Notes: generated from the letters alone by a model not told the origin. Counted from the first letter of the stretch, positions 30,106-39,937 are shown. The stretch is DNA of 64,000 nt from Candidatus Phytoplasma asteris (GCF_038505995.1 NZ_CP128414.1:372001-436000), one strand, 5' to 3'. Numbers and translations: made by a program.

Positions 30106-31318
30106 AAATTTTGTAATAAAGTGTTTTTGATTGTCCTGTGTGTTTAGAATATACATTAATTTTTCTAAGACTTTTGATATGAGTATTTGATAATAAACCT
30201 TCTATTTTGTAGTTATAAAAAGGAAATTTTAACTCTAAATCTAGTCCATCAAGTGAACAAGGCACTTCAATTTTACATTTAACAGGAAAAGTGGCAATAA
30301 TTTCATTGGTGTTAATATTTTTTAAAGCAATGTGTTTGACATTCAAATAAGAAGGTCCACCTAAAAAAGATCCTTTTTCATAAATAAGGTCAGTGCAAAA
30401 GTTGTTTTGAATAAAGTTTTTGTCATTAAAAGGACTTTCATCTTGCCAAAGAATATACATATTTTGAGCACCATTACCTAAAGTTTTTAATGCCTCCAAA
30501 GAATAACAATTATTAGCTTTATCTCTTGTGCCTCCATCAAAATAAACTAATAAAAGGTTTTTGGGTGGTGGTTCTTTGATGCGTGAATCAAAAAAAACTG
30601 TGGATTGGATAATTTGAGAATTATACAAACCATAAGAAAAGTTAATTTGATAATGTTGATTAGAAAAGTTTTTTCGTAACCATTCTAACGCCATATCTTT
30701 ATCGCTTTTTTTCCCTAAATATACATTATAAATGTTCATTCCTTGGATTTGAGATTCCAATTGAGGTTTAATTTGATCACTAAATTGATTATCTAGTTCT
30801 TTGGGTTTGTTTTTTTCATTTTCCAAAAGTAAGATTTGTTCTTTTAAATCAATAATTTTTTGGTTTTGGTAAACTAGTTTTTTTTGCATCACTTTTCTTT
30901 TATTTTTGGCTTTTTGTAAATGAGGATTTTTTTTGATAGTTTGTGTGTTGTTGTTTTGGTTAGGTTTGGGAGTTGCTTTTGGTCTGTATTTGGGTGTTTC
31001 TTTTATTTCTTCATTTTCTTCAATTTCTGTTATTTGTGGATACAATGTTTTTTTTCCTTTTTGATTGGGATTATCTAAATTGTTTTCTTTTGATTCTGGA
31101 GCTTGTTCTTCGATTTTTTCATTTTGGTTTTTTGGTAAATCTTGTAAATCATTATAATTAAAATTTTTAGAGGATAAAGAAGTATTTTTAGTAGAATTTT
31201 GTGAAGCTTCTAAAGCAAAAAAGTTATTTTGCCATCCTAACCAACCAAATATTATTAAAAGTATAGAAAAGATTATTATTACAATAATTATGTTTTTTTT
31301 AAAAGATGGTATTTTCAC
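30104..31318 (-). CDS. Membrane-anchored protein of unknown function, likely surface-exposed
   Basis: A 404-residue protein starting with GTG. One N-terminal membrane helix (about residues 9-30, IIIVIIIFSILLIIFGWLGW) with lysines before it suggests that most of the chain lies outside the cell. Next comes a low-complexity, Glu/Lys/Pro/Asn-rich stretch (about 40-135), a short coiled coil, then a folded domain of about 230 residues containing YFDGGTRDKANNC and four cysteines. No family was recognised. It is next to a second gene with surface-protein architecture (31411), on the same strand with a terminator between. Confidence 0.75.
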   Translation of the reverse strand: MKIPSFKKNIIIVIIIFSILLIIFGWLGWQNNFFALEASQNSTKNTSLSSKNFNYNDLQDLPKNQNEKIEEQAPESKENNLDNPNQKGKKTLYPQITEIEENEEIKETPKYRPKATPKPNQNNNTQTIKKNPHLQKAKNKRKVMQKKLVYQNQKIIDLKEQILLLENEKNKPKELDNQFSDQIKPQLESQIQGMNIYNVYLGKKSDKDMALEWLRKNFSNQHYQINFSYGLYNSQIIQSTVFFDSRIKEPPPKNLLLVYFDGGTRDKANNCYSLEALKTLGNGAQNMYILWQDESPFNDKNFIQNNFCTDLIYEKGSFLGGPSYLNVKHIALKNINTNEIIATFPVKCKIEVPCSLDGLDLELKFPFYNYKIEGLLSNTHIKSLRKINVYSKHTGQSKTLYYKI

Positions 31319-31372
31319 TTATCTTTTTTTCCAACATTTCTATTTTATTTTTTATAAATTTATAAATATAAA

Positions 31373-31398
31373 ATAAAAAAGAGGCTATAAACCTCTTT
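31373..31398 (-). terminator. Terminator of the Amp-like gene
   Basis: On the minus strand AAAGAGG and CCTCTTT enclose a seven-base loop and are followed by T-rich sequence. It lies just after the stop of the gene at 31411. Confidence 0.75.
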
Positions 31399-31410
31399 GA
31401 TATTTTTTAA

Positions 31411-32427
31411 TTATGATTGAGTATTTCTTTTTTTAAAAATAACAAAAAGCAAACTTAAAAAAGTGATGGAAATTAATATAATGCAAGCAATAACAATATA
31501 AAATCCATAATTTGTATTTTCGTTATTATCTGTTTTTTCGCTTGTTATTTTAGGAGATAATATTGTTTGTGAGTTGTTTTGCAACTCTTCTTTATTGGAC
31601 ATAGAAGTTGTTAATGTTTCAGATAAAGTATTGCCATCATTTAATAAAAGTTCGACTGCTTCTTGAACTTTTTGCATAACTAAGTCTTTAGTTGAATCTG
31701 GGTTTCCTACTTCTTCTGCAATTACATTTTCAATTGTTTCATCTAATTGACTTTGTTTTATGGGTGAGTCAAATGGAATATTATATTTTTTTTTAACTTC
31801 CGCAATAAACTCTTCTTTATTTATTTTTTTAATTTGATAAGTTAATTTAGCTTTTCCTTTATATTTAGGAGATTTATCCAATGCTTCAATGGTTATATAA
31901 CCTTTTGAGCGATCTTTTTTAGGAAAATAAATATCTTCTTTTGTAATTACTAAACCATTATTTTTACTTTCAATGGCATTTAATAAATCCTCATTAGAAA
32001 TCAATGCTTCACTGTGAATTTTATTTAATTCTATATCCCCTAAAGCTTTATTTTGAATTAAAACATTTAGGTCTTCTTTGACATTAAAAATAACTTCTAC
32101 TTGACCTTTAATTTTTTTAGAATTTTCTTTTGCTTTGACAGTTGCTTTGTTATTGTTTATCAAAACAACTTCTAAATCGTCTCCAATAGAAAGACCACTT
32201 ATATTTTTTTGATTTTTTACAATTTTTTCAATGATTTTTTTGTCATTTGGTGCACTTTCAAAAGATCCTATATTTTTTTCAATAGTGCTGATATCTATTA
32301 TTTCTGTTGGAGAAGCTTTTAAAGTGTAATTAAAACTTATTACAAATAAGATCAAAAGTAATAATGCACTTAAACAATAAATAAACCTTTGTTTTAAACA
32401 AGGTTTTTTTTGGTAAATATTTTTCAA
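31411..32427 (-). CDS. Signal peptide- and tail-anchored surface protein (Amp-like)
   Basis: A 338-residue protein with a signal-peptide-like N-terminus (basic start, hydrophobic core about 15-33, then KASPTE), an extracellular-type central part, a C-terminal membrane helix (about 308-330) and a short basic tail KKRNTQS. This is the layout of phytoplasma immunodominant membrane proteins such as Amp. The central part seems to hold two related modules, each with a NATVKAKENSKK- or IEALDKSPKYKG-type segment followed by a beta strand. Family membership is inferred from architecture only. No strong ribosome site is seen. It could present a variable surface to plant or insect hosts. Confidence 0.7.
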   Translation of the reverse strand: MKNIYQKKPCLKQRFIYCLSALLLLILFVISFNYTLKASPTEIIDISTIEKNIGSFESAPNDKKIIEKIVKNQKNISGLSIGDDLEVVLINNNKATVKAKENSKKIKGQVEVIFNVKEDLNVLIQNKALGDIELNKIHSEALISNEDLLNAIESKNNGLVITKEDIYFPKKDRSKGYITIEALDKSPKYKGKAKLTYQIKKINKEEFIAEVKKKYNIPFDSPIKQSQLDETIENVIAEEVGNPDSTKDLVMQKVQEAVELLLNDGNTLSETLTTSMSNKEELQNNSQTILSPKITSEKTDNNENTNYGFYIVIACIILISITFLSLLFVIFKKRNTQS

Positions 32428-32976
32428 TGATTTTATTTTTGCTTTCTAATATCTTAATCTTTGCAAAATCCAAATGTACAAATTTGTAAAATGCAAAAAG
32501 TTTAAGATGAACTAAAGAATTTTAAACGAATTTATTACTAGCGGTTTTTTAAAATTTCTCGAATTCCTTTAAAATCCACTAATATTATAACTGAATCAAA
32601 ACGAAAAAGAAACACTTTTTTTATTTTTTATAAAAAAAATATTTTTCTTCTTTTAAATGCTAAAATAATGTTAAAATTTAAGTATTAAGATGTAGATAAA
32701 GTATAAAAATAAATGTAGAATTAATATTTTGTTTTCCGCCTTTCCCTCTTATTTTTGCTCAAATATCTGCTTATTATATGGATTAATATTGATTATTATG
32801 ACCGAAATTAAAAAATACCTTATCTACGCTTACATTTTATTTTGTGTTTGTGTTTTTGATTTTGCAAGTGTTTCCAACAAAATATACAAACAAAAAACAA
32901 CACAATCAACAAACAAAAAAATTAAAATTAACAAAATTAACAAAAAAAATAAAAATAATAAAAAAGAGGTTAGAAA
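32428..32976. other. Intergenic region before pepV
   Basis: About 550 bases. A frame from ATG 32798 encodes a hydrophobic segment plus a Lys/Asn-rich tail and overlaps the pepV ATG by four bases, but it lacks a ribosome site and is Lys/Asn low-complexity. The stretch nearest the Amp-like gene carries its unresolved promoter. Nothing else was recognised. Confidence 0.5.
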
Positions 32977-34353
32977 ATGATTGATTTTAAAAAAGAGGTT
33001 TTAAAAAGAAAAGACGCCTTAATTGAGGCTTTGCAAACATTATTAAAAATTAACACTGAACTTACCACCTTTGATCCTAATAGAACAGGCGCTCCTTTTG
33101 GCGAAGGAAATCAACAAGCCCTTGATTTTATGCTTGATTTAGGCTCCCAAAGCGGCTTTAAAACCCTGAATTTAGAAGGATACGCTGGTCATATTGAATA
33201 CGGCAACCAAAAAGAATGGGTTGGTATGATTGGTCATTTGGATGTAGTGCCAGCAGGAACTGGTTGGGACTATCCACCTTATGCGGCTTTAATTGTTGAT
33301 GGCACGCTTTATGGCAGAGGAACCCAAGACGATAAAGGTCCTACAATGGCAGCTTTCTGGGCTTTGAAAATATTGCACGAACTAAATTTGCCGCTTTCCA
33401 AAAGAATTAAATTAATTTTGGGTGTCGATGAAGAAACTGGATTTCGTTGTATGAAACACTATTTTAAACAAATCCCTGAATTACCTGTATCTGGTTTTGT
33501 TCCTGACAGCCATTTTCCTGCTATTTATTGCGAAAAAGGAATTGGGGGTTTTACTTTTGAAGGCACAGTTTTAGATAATAGAATTGTAAGTATTCAAAGC
33601 GGGCAAGCCTCTAATGTTGTTCCTGATTTGGCACAAGCAGTTCTAAAATTTGATCCTAACTACTCAGATTTATTCCATAATTTTGTTAAAACCAACAGCA
33701 TCAAAGCCACTTTAGAACCACAAGGCGATTTGTTAAAGCTTGAAGTTCACGGCGTTTCTGCGCATGGTTCGACTCCTGAAACAGGAAAAAATGCCCTTTA
33801 TGATTTGATGAAAGTTCTTAAAGCATTGGGAATTACAAATACTTTGGTTGATTTTTTTGATCAATATTTGGTAGATAGTTTGGATGGAAAAAAATTAGGC
33901 ATTAATCACTTTGATGAAGAAACTTATAATTTGGTTTGTTTTTCTGGAGTTTTAAAATTAGAAAATAATCAAGCTTTTTTCACTCTTAATTTAAGATATC
34001 CTAAAGGAATTACATTTGAAAAAATCCTTTTTCAATTGGAAAAAGCAGCCAAGAGCCAACATTTTTGCCTCAAAACTACCCTTCATCATCCCATTATGTA
34101 TGTTGATCCTAAAAGTGAATTAATGCAAACATTATTAAAAGTTTATCAAAAACATACTAATGATTTAGTTTCCAAACCTATGTGTGTGGGTGGTGGTTCT
34201 TTTGCAAAATGCGCCCCTAATTTAGTACCTTTTGGACCTACTTTTGTCGATGAAGTTTCTTTAATTCATCAAAAAAATGAATCTATTTCAATTGATAAAT
34301 TAATTACCTTAACTGCCATTTACACAGAAGCTTTATATGAATTAGCAAAATAA
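32977..34353 (+). CDS. pepV: M20-family dipeptidase (PepV-like)
   Basis: A 458-residue zinc metallopeptidase of the PepV/Xaa-His dipeptidase type, acting on short peptides in the cytoplasm. Metal and catalytic residues are visible: H87 and D89 in GHLDVVP, the bridging Asp in GTQDDKG (about 118), the catalytic Glu pair in VDEETGF (about 152) and a late His region near the C-terminus (FVDEVSLIHQKNES). The lid domain is present. The ribosome site is AAGAGG. A broken second copy of its C-terminal two thirds follows immediately. Confidence 0.92.
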   Translation: MIDFKKEVLKRKDALIEALQTLLKINTELTTFDPNRTGAPFGEGNQQALDFMLDLGSQSGFKTLNLEGYAGHIEYGNQKEWVGMIGHLDVVPAGTGWDYPPYAALIVDGTLYGRGTQDDKGPTMAAFWALKILHELNLPLSKRIKLILGVDEETGFRCMKHYFKQIPELPVSGFVPDSHFPAIYCEKGIGGFTFEGTVLDNRIVSIQSGQASNVVPDLAQAVLKFDPNYSDLFHNFVKTNSIKATLEPQGDLLKLEVHGVSAHGSTPETGKNALYDLMKVLKALGITNTLVDFFDQYLVDSLDGKKLGINHFDEETYNLVCFSGVLKLENNQAFFTLNLRYPKGITFEKILFQLEKAAKSQHFCLKTTLHHPIMYVDPKSELMQTLLKVYQKHTNDLVSKPMCVGGGSFAKCAPNLVPFGPTFVDEVSLIHQKNESISIDKLITLTAIYTEALYELAK

Positions 34354-34395
34354 AATTAACAACCTATTTTTTTTAAAACCAGACATTTGGCATCC

Positions 34396-35338
34396 AACTT
34401 AATTTTGGGTGTGGATGAAGAAACTGGATTTCGTTGTATGAAACATTATTTTAGTAAATTGCCTGAAGTGCCTGTTTCTGTTTTTGTTCCTGATAGTCGT
34501 TTTCCTGCTGTTTACTGTGAAAAAGGTCTTTGTGATTTTTCTTTGCAAGGTGTGGTATTAGATGACAGAATTATAAGTATTAAAAGTGGTAAAGCAACAA
34601 ATGTAGTTCCTGATTTGGTACAAGCAGTTCTAAAATTTGATCCCTCTTATAAAACTTTATTTAATAATTATTTGCCTAAAAACGATACTAAAGCCACTTT
34701 AGAACCGCAAGGAGATTTGTTAAAAATAACTGTTTATGGAAAATCAGTACACGGTTCGACTCCAGAAAGAGGCAAACACGCCCTTTATGATTTGATGAAA
34801 GTTCTCAAAGCGTTAGGCATTACTAATAATTTAGTAATTTTTTTTTAACGATTATTTAGTAGATAGCTTAGATGGTCATAAAATAGGAATTTTTCACTTG
34901 GATGAAAAAACCACAAATTTAACTTGTCAATCAGGTTTTTTGATATTAGAAAAACAACAAGCTTTTTTTACTCTTAATTTAAGATATCCTAAAGGAATTA
35001 CATTTGAAAAAATCCTTTTTCAATTGGAAAAAGCAGCCAAAAAGAATCAATTTCTTTTAAAAACTGATTTTCATTATCATATTATGTATATCAATCCCAA
35101 TAGCGAATTAATAACAACTTTAGTAAATATTTATCAAAAACATACTCATGATTTTTTAACTGCGCCTTTGTGTAGTGGTGGTAGAACTTATGCTAAATGT
35201 GCCCCTAATTTAGTTCCTTTCGGACCTGTTTTCCCCAATCAAAAGTCTTTAGCTCATCAAGTGGATGAATCTATTTCAATTGACCAATTAATTACCTTAA
35301 CTGCCATTTACACAGAAGTTTTATATCTTTTGTCCTGA
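34396..35338 (+). pseudogene. Truncated, frameshifted second copy of pepV
   Basis: From about 34396 the sequence again encodes the PepV part starting at LILGVDEETGFRCMKHYF, matching residues about 146 onward of the gene at 32977. The first 145 residues (metal sites H and D) are missing. At a run of nine T (34838-34846) the frame shifts; eight T would restore it, so that LVIFFNDYLVDSLDG-type sequence would continue into the second open frame (34898-35338). The two copies diverge at many codons, so the duplication is not new. A functional dipeptidase is unlikely. Confidence 0.9.
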
Positions 35339-35385
35339 TAAACATCAAACATTTATTCAATTAAAAAACAAGGAGTTATACAATT

Positions 35386-36252
35386 ATGAATACTTATTTA
35401 GATTTATGTCGTTTTATTTTGCAAAAAGGCAGTTTTAGAAACGACCGCACTAATACAGGTACCAAAAGTGTTTTTGGCTACCAAATGCGCTTTAATCTTG
35501 AAGAAGGTTTTCCTTTGTTAACTACTAAAAAAATGAATCTTAGATCAATTATCCACGAACTTTTATGGTTTTTAAAAGGGGATACTAATATTTGTTATTT
35601 GGTACAAAACAATGTTAATATTTGGAATGAATGGCCTTATCAAAAATATCAACAATCAGCTTTTTTTCAAAATGAAACATTGAAAGAATTTGTAGAAAAA
35701 ATCAAAAATGATCCTCTTTTTGCCATAAAGCACGGTAATTTAGGTCCTGTTTATGGTAAACAATGGCGCGATTTTAATGGCGTTGATCAAATCAAATTTT
35801 TAATTTCTGAAATCAAAACCAATCCCAATTCCAGACGTTTGATTCTTAATTCTTGGAATCCGCCCTTATTAAACCAAATGGCATTGCCACCTTGTCATGT
35901 CTTAATTCAATTCTACGTTCATCAAGGAAAACTCTCCTTGCAACTATATCAACGTAGTGGAGATGTTTTTTTGGGAATACCTTTTAATATCGCTTCTTAT
36001 TCTTTATTACTTATGATGGTCGCACAAGTAACTAACTTACAACCTTACGAATTTATCCATACTTTAGGAGATGCCCACATTTATTCCAATCACCTTGCAC
36101 AAGTTCAGACCCAAATTCAAAGAACTCCTAAAAAATTACCTCAAATGATTTTAAATCCTGACATCAAAAATATTGATGATTTTAAATTTAGTGATTTTAC
36201 TTTGCAAAATTATCAATGTGATGGCATTTTGAAAGGCGATATTGCTGTATGA
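35386..36252 (+). CDS. thyA: Thymidylate synthase
   Basis: ThyA makes dTMP from dUMP with methylenetetrahydrofolate. The 288-residue protein has the nucleophile near residue 170 in [10 protein letters not shown], the phosphate-binding [31 protein letters not shown] and [15 protein letters not shown] precedes the ATG. Its stop overlaps the folA start (ATGA), giving the classic thyA-folA pair that regenerates the folate spent in the reaction. Confidence 0.97.
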   Translation: MNTYLDLCRFILQKGSFRNDRTNTGTKSVFGYQMRFNLEEGFPLLTTKKMNLRSIIHELLWFLKGDTNICYLVQNNVNIWNEWPYQKYQQSAFFQNETLKEFVEKIKNDPLFAIKHGNLGPVYGKQWRDFNGVDQIKFLISEIKTNPNSRRLILNSWNPPLLNQMALPPCHVLIQFYVHQGKLSLQLYQRSGDVFLGIPFNIASYSLLLMMVAQVTNLQPYEFIHTLGDAHIYSNHLAQVQTQIQRTPKKLPQMILNPDIKNIDDFKFSDFTLQNYQCDGILKGDIAV

Positions 36253-36740
36253 TTAATTTAATTACTGCCTTTGACGGCAATTATTTGATTGGCAAAGACA
36301 ACAAACTACCTTGGCATTATTCCCAAGATTTACAATATTTTAAAAAAATTACCCTTAATCAAAATGTTTTAATGGGGTATGAAACTTATAAATCCTTAAA
36401 AAATTATTTCAAAAATAAGCCCTTTAATTTTAAAAAAACTTATGTAGCATCTTTAAAACATGATTTGGAATTGCCTAATTGTACTGTTGTTTCTGATTTG
36501 CAATCCTTCATGGCAAGTGATGCTGCCCAAGATATTTTTATTATTGGTGGAGGAAAAATCTATCAACAAACCCTACCTTGGGTAACAACTTTATACATCA
36601 CCCACATTTTACAAAGACATCAAGGAAATGTTTTTTTTCCCAAAATTGACTTATCACAATACCAATTAATCCAAAAAGAAATTCACCCACAATTAATTTT
36701 TGCCATTTATCAAAAGAAATTAGATACGCCCAAATGTTAA
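36249..36740 (+). CDS. folA: Dihydrofolate reductase
   Basis: DHFR reduces dihydrofolate with NADPH. The 163-residue protein has the DHFR order: N-terminal [30 protein letters not shown], the MGYETYKSL motif, and [15 protein letters not shown] in the coenzyme region. It is translationally coupled to thyA by a four-base overlap, and its end overlaps plsC by seven bases, so the three genes form one transcript. Confidence 0.95.
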   Translation: MINLITAFDGNYLIGKDNKLPWHYSQDLQYFKKITLNQNVLMGYETYKSLKNYFKNKPFNFKKTYVASLKHDLELPNCTVVSDLQSFMASDAAQDIFIIGGGKIYQQTLPWVTTLYITHILQRHQGNVFFPKIDLSQYQLIQKEIHPQLIFAIYQKKLDTPKC

Positions 36741-37543
36741 CTTTTATTTTTGTTGTCGTTTGGCTAACATTTGTTTTTTTGCAAACTTCCAAAACTATGC
36801 TAGTTGATTTTTCTTTTTGCTACAAACTGCCAGTTAATTTAATTTTGGGCTTGTTGTTGGCTTTTTTAATAACGTTTATAATTTTGGTTTTTTGCCTCGT
36901 TTTAATGACTTTTTCCCCCCCTAATCATTATTTTAAAGGATTTGTTTCGCGTAGTTTGTCGCGTTTTGTCAACCGTTTTTTAAGAATTAAAGTAGTAGTT
37001 CAAAATCCTCATTTAATCCCTTCAAAAGAAAATGTTGTTATTTATGCCAATCACAAGTCATACACCGATCCTTTTGTTATTACAAGCGTTATTCCAAGAA
37101 CTTTATCATTTGCTCCCAAACAAAATTTTAATTGTTTTTTTGGAACTGCATGGTTTTTAAAATTAGCTTTTTTATCTTTGGATTGTATGGTAATCTCAAG
37201 GGATGATATCAGAAAAACTGCCCAAAATTTAATAAAGGCAGTGCCTAAAGTTAAAAATGGTATGGCAATGGTAGTTTTTCCTGAGGGAGGCATTAAAGAT
37301 AGAAATAACGAACAAGCAATGCCACTTTTAGGAGGGGCTTTTAAAATTGCTTGCAAAAGTAAATCTTCTATTTTGCCTTTAACTATCAAAGGAGCCAGTC
37401 AAATCAAAAATAATCGTTTTTGGCAAAAAAAAGTAGTAGAAATAATTATTCATCCTCCTTTAAAATACGATCATTATTGCAATACAAATATGCATCAAGT
37501 AGCTATTGATGTGCAAAATATTATCAACTCTAGTTTTAATTAA
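36734..37543 (+). CDS. plsC: 1-acyl-sn-glycerol-3-phosphate acyltransferase
   Basis: PlsC adds the second acyl chain to make phosphatidic acid at the membrane. The 269-residue protein has two N-terminal membrane segments (about 1-20 and 35-60) and the acyltransferase boxes: NHKSYTDPF (HX4D, near residue 108) and FPEGGIKDR (near 182). The first ATG overlaps folA by seven bases. It ends with a Lys/Asn-rich tail. The coupling of lipid synthesis to folate genes is probably only an accident of operon compaction. Confidence 0.92.
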   Translation: MLTFIFVVVWLTFVFLQTSKTMLVDFSFCYKLPVNLILGLLLAFLITFIILVFCLVLMTFSPPNHYFKGFVSRSLSRFVNRFLRIKVVVQNPHLIPSKENVVIYANHKSYTDPFVITSVIPRTLSFAPKQNFNCFFGTAWFLKLAFLSLDCMVISRDDIRKTAQNLIKAVPKVKNGMAMVVFPEGGIKDRNNEQAMPLLGGAFKIACKSKSSILPLTIKGASQIKNNRFWQKKVVEIIIHPPLKYDHYCNTNMHQVAIDVQNIINSSFN

Positions 37544-37642
37544 AATAATTATATTTTAACTTATTTTGATGTTATAATAAAATAGATGCTTAAAGAAATG
37601 CATAAAAAAGAAATATTTTTTAATAAAGAAAGGTTTTATAAT

Positions 37643-38071
37643 ATGATTATTTTTAAAACAACTGCTTATTTTAATCCCCATTTAGATGATTTATGTTTTT
37701 TTGAAGAAAAAGAAGGAATCACTAAAAAATTAGTTTCAGCTTTAGAACCAAGTAACAAACAATCAGGACCTGTTGATTTATTTTGTCTTTCTTGGGCAAT
37801 TTGTTTTTATAAAACTTCTAAAAAGATTTTAGCAGAACAAGACTATACAAATAAAGATTTAAAAGTAAAAGTAACTTTAGAAATGCAAAAAGATGATAAA
37901 GGTTTTTATTTTAAACCTACTGCTATTTTAGGAATTCAAGATATGACGCTGGAACAAACTGAAATAATCGCAGATGCAACTCATAAAAGATGCCCTATTT
38001 CTCGTTTAATTAGTGCTGATGAAAATGTTTCTGTTAAAGTTTCAAATTACAATGAATTGATTACAGAATAA
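37643..38071 (+). CDS. OsmC/Ohr-family protein
   Basis: OsmC/Ohr proteins are small thiol peroxidases that reduce organic hydroperoxides with two cysteines. Two candidate cysteines are visible here: one in DLFCLSWAICFYKTS near residue 45 (two cysteines, the active one not resolved) and one in THKRCPISRLI near residue 114. The latter is the hallmark of the family. The frame opens at an ATG at 37586 without a ribosome site; the ATG at 37643 follows AGAAAGG by nine bases and fits the family length (142 residues). A terminator follows. Confidence 0.8.
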   Translation: MIIFKTTAYFNPHLDDLCFFEEKEGITKKLVSALEPSNKQSGPVDLFCLSWAICFYKTSKKILAEQDYTNKDLKVKVTLEMQKDDKGFYFKPTAILGIQDMTLEQTEIIADATHKRCPISRLISADENVSVKVSNYNELITE

Positions 38072-38090
38072 AATTTTTCATGATATAATA

Positions 38091-38118
38091 AAAAAACACC
38101 TTTTAAAGGTGTTTTTTT
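38091..38118. terminator. Bidirectional terminator after the OsmC-like gene
   Basis: AAAAAACACCTTT and AAAGGTGTTTTTT form a perfect stem around a T/A centre. It can end the plus-strand gene and the large minus-strand alaS operon that ends at 38160. Confidence 0.88.
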
Positions 38119-38159
38119 ATTATATAACTTTGAAATTATAAATGTTTAAATGATCAAAA

Positions 38160-38507
38160 TTATTCATGGTAAATTTTTTTTAAATCTTTATTTTTGTGAA
38201 TAATTTTTTTTATTAAAGGGTTAAAAACATAATTATTATATTTAGCATCCGAAACTATTTCTTTTAAAAAAATGATATTCAATTGTAATAAATTTTTGGT
38301 AATGTTGGCATCTTTTGTCAAGGGAAAAGTTTTGTGAGGATTTTGCAAAAAACTTTTTAATATTTCTTGTTCTAAATTGCTACAAGACAATAAATAATTT
38401 ATAATTTTGTTTTTAACATTTTTGCGATAAAAATAATTCATTATAAAAATAACTAAAAGACAAATAAAAACAATAAAAATAAATTTAAAAAAGATACTTT
38501 CAAACAT
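38160..38507 (-). CDS. Small membrane protein of unknown function
   Basis: A 115-residue protein with one strong N-terminal membrane helix (about residues 6-26) and a soluble part. The soluble part contains LEQEILKSFLQNPHKTFPL and a helix ending in LNIIFLKEI, vaguely like a small winged-helix module. It starts four bases after the stop of the yneF-like gene and is the last gene of the alaS operon. No family can be stated. Confidence 0.7.
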   Translation of the reverse strand: MFESIFFKFIFIVFICLLVIFIMNYFYRKNVKNKIINYLLSCSNLEQEILKSFLQNPHKTFPLTKDANITKNLLQLNIIFLKEIVSDAKYNNYVFNPLIKKIIHKNKDLKKIYHE

Positions 38508-38511
38508 TATT

Positions 38512-38727
38512 TTATTTGCCTTGTTTCATGCTGTTCATAATTTGACGAATTTGTTTTTCAGAAGGGGTACGACCCATTTGGCGAAACATTTCTTTGATTT
38601 GTTTTTCACTGATGGGAGGATTTTGTTGTAAATGTTTTTTAAACCAATGAAACATTAAAAAAGCTCCTAAAACCCCGCCTAATAAAAATCCTATAATTGG
38701 ATTTACATATAACCAAATATTGTTCAT
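38512..38727 (-). CDS. yneF: UPF0154 (YneF-like) membrane protein
   Basis: A 71-residue protein with one membrane helix (about residues 8-26), a short basic linker and a soluble tail with NPPISEKQIKEMFRQMG and SEKQIRQIMNSMK. This is the pattern of the conserved Firmicute/Mollicute YneF family of unknown function. The ribosome site GGAGTTC lies upstream. It is in the alaS operon between rsmD and a small membrane protein. Confidence 0.88.
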   Translation of the reverse strand: MNNIWLYVNPIIGFLLGGVLGAFLMFHWFKKHLQQNPPISEKQIKEMFRQMGRTPSEKQIRQIMNSMKQGK

Positions 38728-38780
38728 TTTGAACTCCTTTTTTCTTTTTCTTTTTTGTTTTTTCTTTCCTTGGTGAAAGT

Positions 38781-39341
38781 CTAAATTTTTTGATAAAATT
38801 GAATTTTTTTATTACCGTATTGTTTTTCTTTTTGTAAAACAAATTCTTTAATTTGTGTAGGCAAAACAATTTTGCGATGTAATTCACAAATAATAATGCT
38901 ATTTTGATGTGTTAATTTGTCTAAATATTCAAAAGCAGGTAAATAAAAATCTTTAAAATAAGGAGGGTCTAAAATAATAAAATCAAAAATCAAGTTGGCT
39001 TTTTGGAATTTTTTTAAAGCTTGAATAAAATGACCATAAAAAATAATGCTTTGTTCTAAATCCAGTTTTAATTTTTGGTGGTTTTCTTTTAAGGTTTGAA
39101 AAGCTTTTAATGAAGCATCCACAAAATAGGCTTGTTTAGCATCTCTGCTTAAAGCCTCAAAACCATAAGAACCGTTGCCTGCAAATAAATCTAAAAAGAT
39201 TTTGTTTTGGAATGAGGCTCCCAAAGTATTAAAAATAGATTCTTTGACCAAAGAGCTAGTGGCTTTGGTTTGAGGTGATGGCACTAGTTTGATTTTGTGT
39301 CCTTTGAATTTTCCTCCGATGATAATTGTTGTCTTTGTCAT
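38781..39341 (-). CDS. rsmD: 16S rRNA (guanine-966-N2)-methyltransferase RsmD
   Basis: RsmD methylates G966 of 16S rRNA in the assembled small subunit. The 186-residue protein has GGKFKGHKI near the N-terminus, the SAM motif FLDLFAGNGSYGFEALSR (about 56-73) and the catalytic ILDPPYF (about 132-138). Its start overlaps the end of yqeK by four bases (ATGA). Confidence 0.92.
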   Translation of the reverse strand: MTKTTIIIGGKFKGHKIKLVPSPQTKATSSLVKESIFNTLGASFQNKIFLDLFAGNGSYGFEALSRDAKQAYFVDASLKAFQTLKENHQKLKLDLEQSIIFYGHFIQALKKFQKANLIFDFIILDPPYFKDFYLPAFEYLDKLTHQNSIIICELHRKIVLPTQIKEFVLQKEKQYGNKKIQFYQKI

Positions 39342-39937
39342 GAAAATATTTTTCTTTTGATGGAGTTTTTCAAAGAGGATAAAATTTCTTGGTAATTGTA
39401 AGGCAAAGGGGATCCTTTTTGGCTGAAATAATCAAAATTACTTTTAAGAAGTTCATATATGGCTTGATTGAGGTTAAAGTAGGCTAGCTTTTGAAAATAT
39501 TTTATTTGGGAAAAATTTCGTTGAGGTTCTAATTTGTCACTTAACAATACAATTTTATCGCAATAATTCATTTTTTTATCACCCCAAACATGTTTTTTGA
39601 TGGCATTAAGAATAGTGACATTTGTGATGCCAAATTCTTTTTTTAAGATGTTTGCAGCAGATAGAGCGTGAAAAATAGCAGGCGTTTTGCTGTATTTTTG
39701 GATATTGGCTTGAGTAAGATAGGGTTTTTGTTGTTCTAAGGTGTCGTTTTTGGTGTAATCATGAAATAAAGCTGCAATTTGAATAGGCAACAAAGGTTTG
39801 TTATAATGTCTTGCCATTTTGGTAGCAGTGCGATAAACTCTTATAGTGTGTTCTAACAGCAAAGGATAGTTTTTTAATTTAGTTTCGACAGCTTGACGAA
39901 TTTTGTGTAACAACATATTATTTTCATTTTTCTTCAA
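39338..39937 (-). CDS. yqeK: YqeK-family HD phosphohydrolase
   Basis: YqeK is a metal-dependent diadenosine tetraphosphate hydrolase of the HD family. The 199-residue protein has HTIRVYRTATKMARHYNK, the HD pair in ALFHDYTKND (about 67-76) and the second helix KHVWGD. It overlaps yqeG by 14 bases and rsmD by four. In Firmicutes yqeK is also found in a yqeG-containing cluster, so this order is normal. Length is near the usual 185-190. Confidence 0.88.
   Translation of the reverse strand: MKKNENNMLLHKIRQAVETKLKNYPLLLEHTIRVYRTATKMARHYNKPLLPIQIAALFHDYTKNDTLEQQKPYLTQANIQKYSKTPAIFHALSAANILKKEFGITNVTILNAIKKHVWGDKKMNYCDKIVLLSDKLEPQRNFSQIKYFQKLAYFNLNQAIYELLKSNFDYFSQKGSPLPYNYQEILSSLKNSIKRKIFS

Noticed and set aside
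32729-32980. Frame with a hydrophobic segment overlapping the pepV start
   Set aside because: TTG start without a ribosome site and a Lys/Asn-rich tail typical of noncoding A+T-rich DNA; the four-base overlap with pepV alone is not enough.
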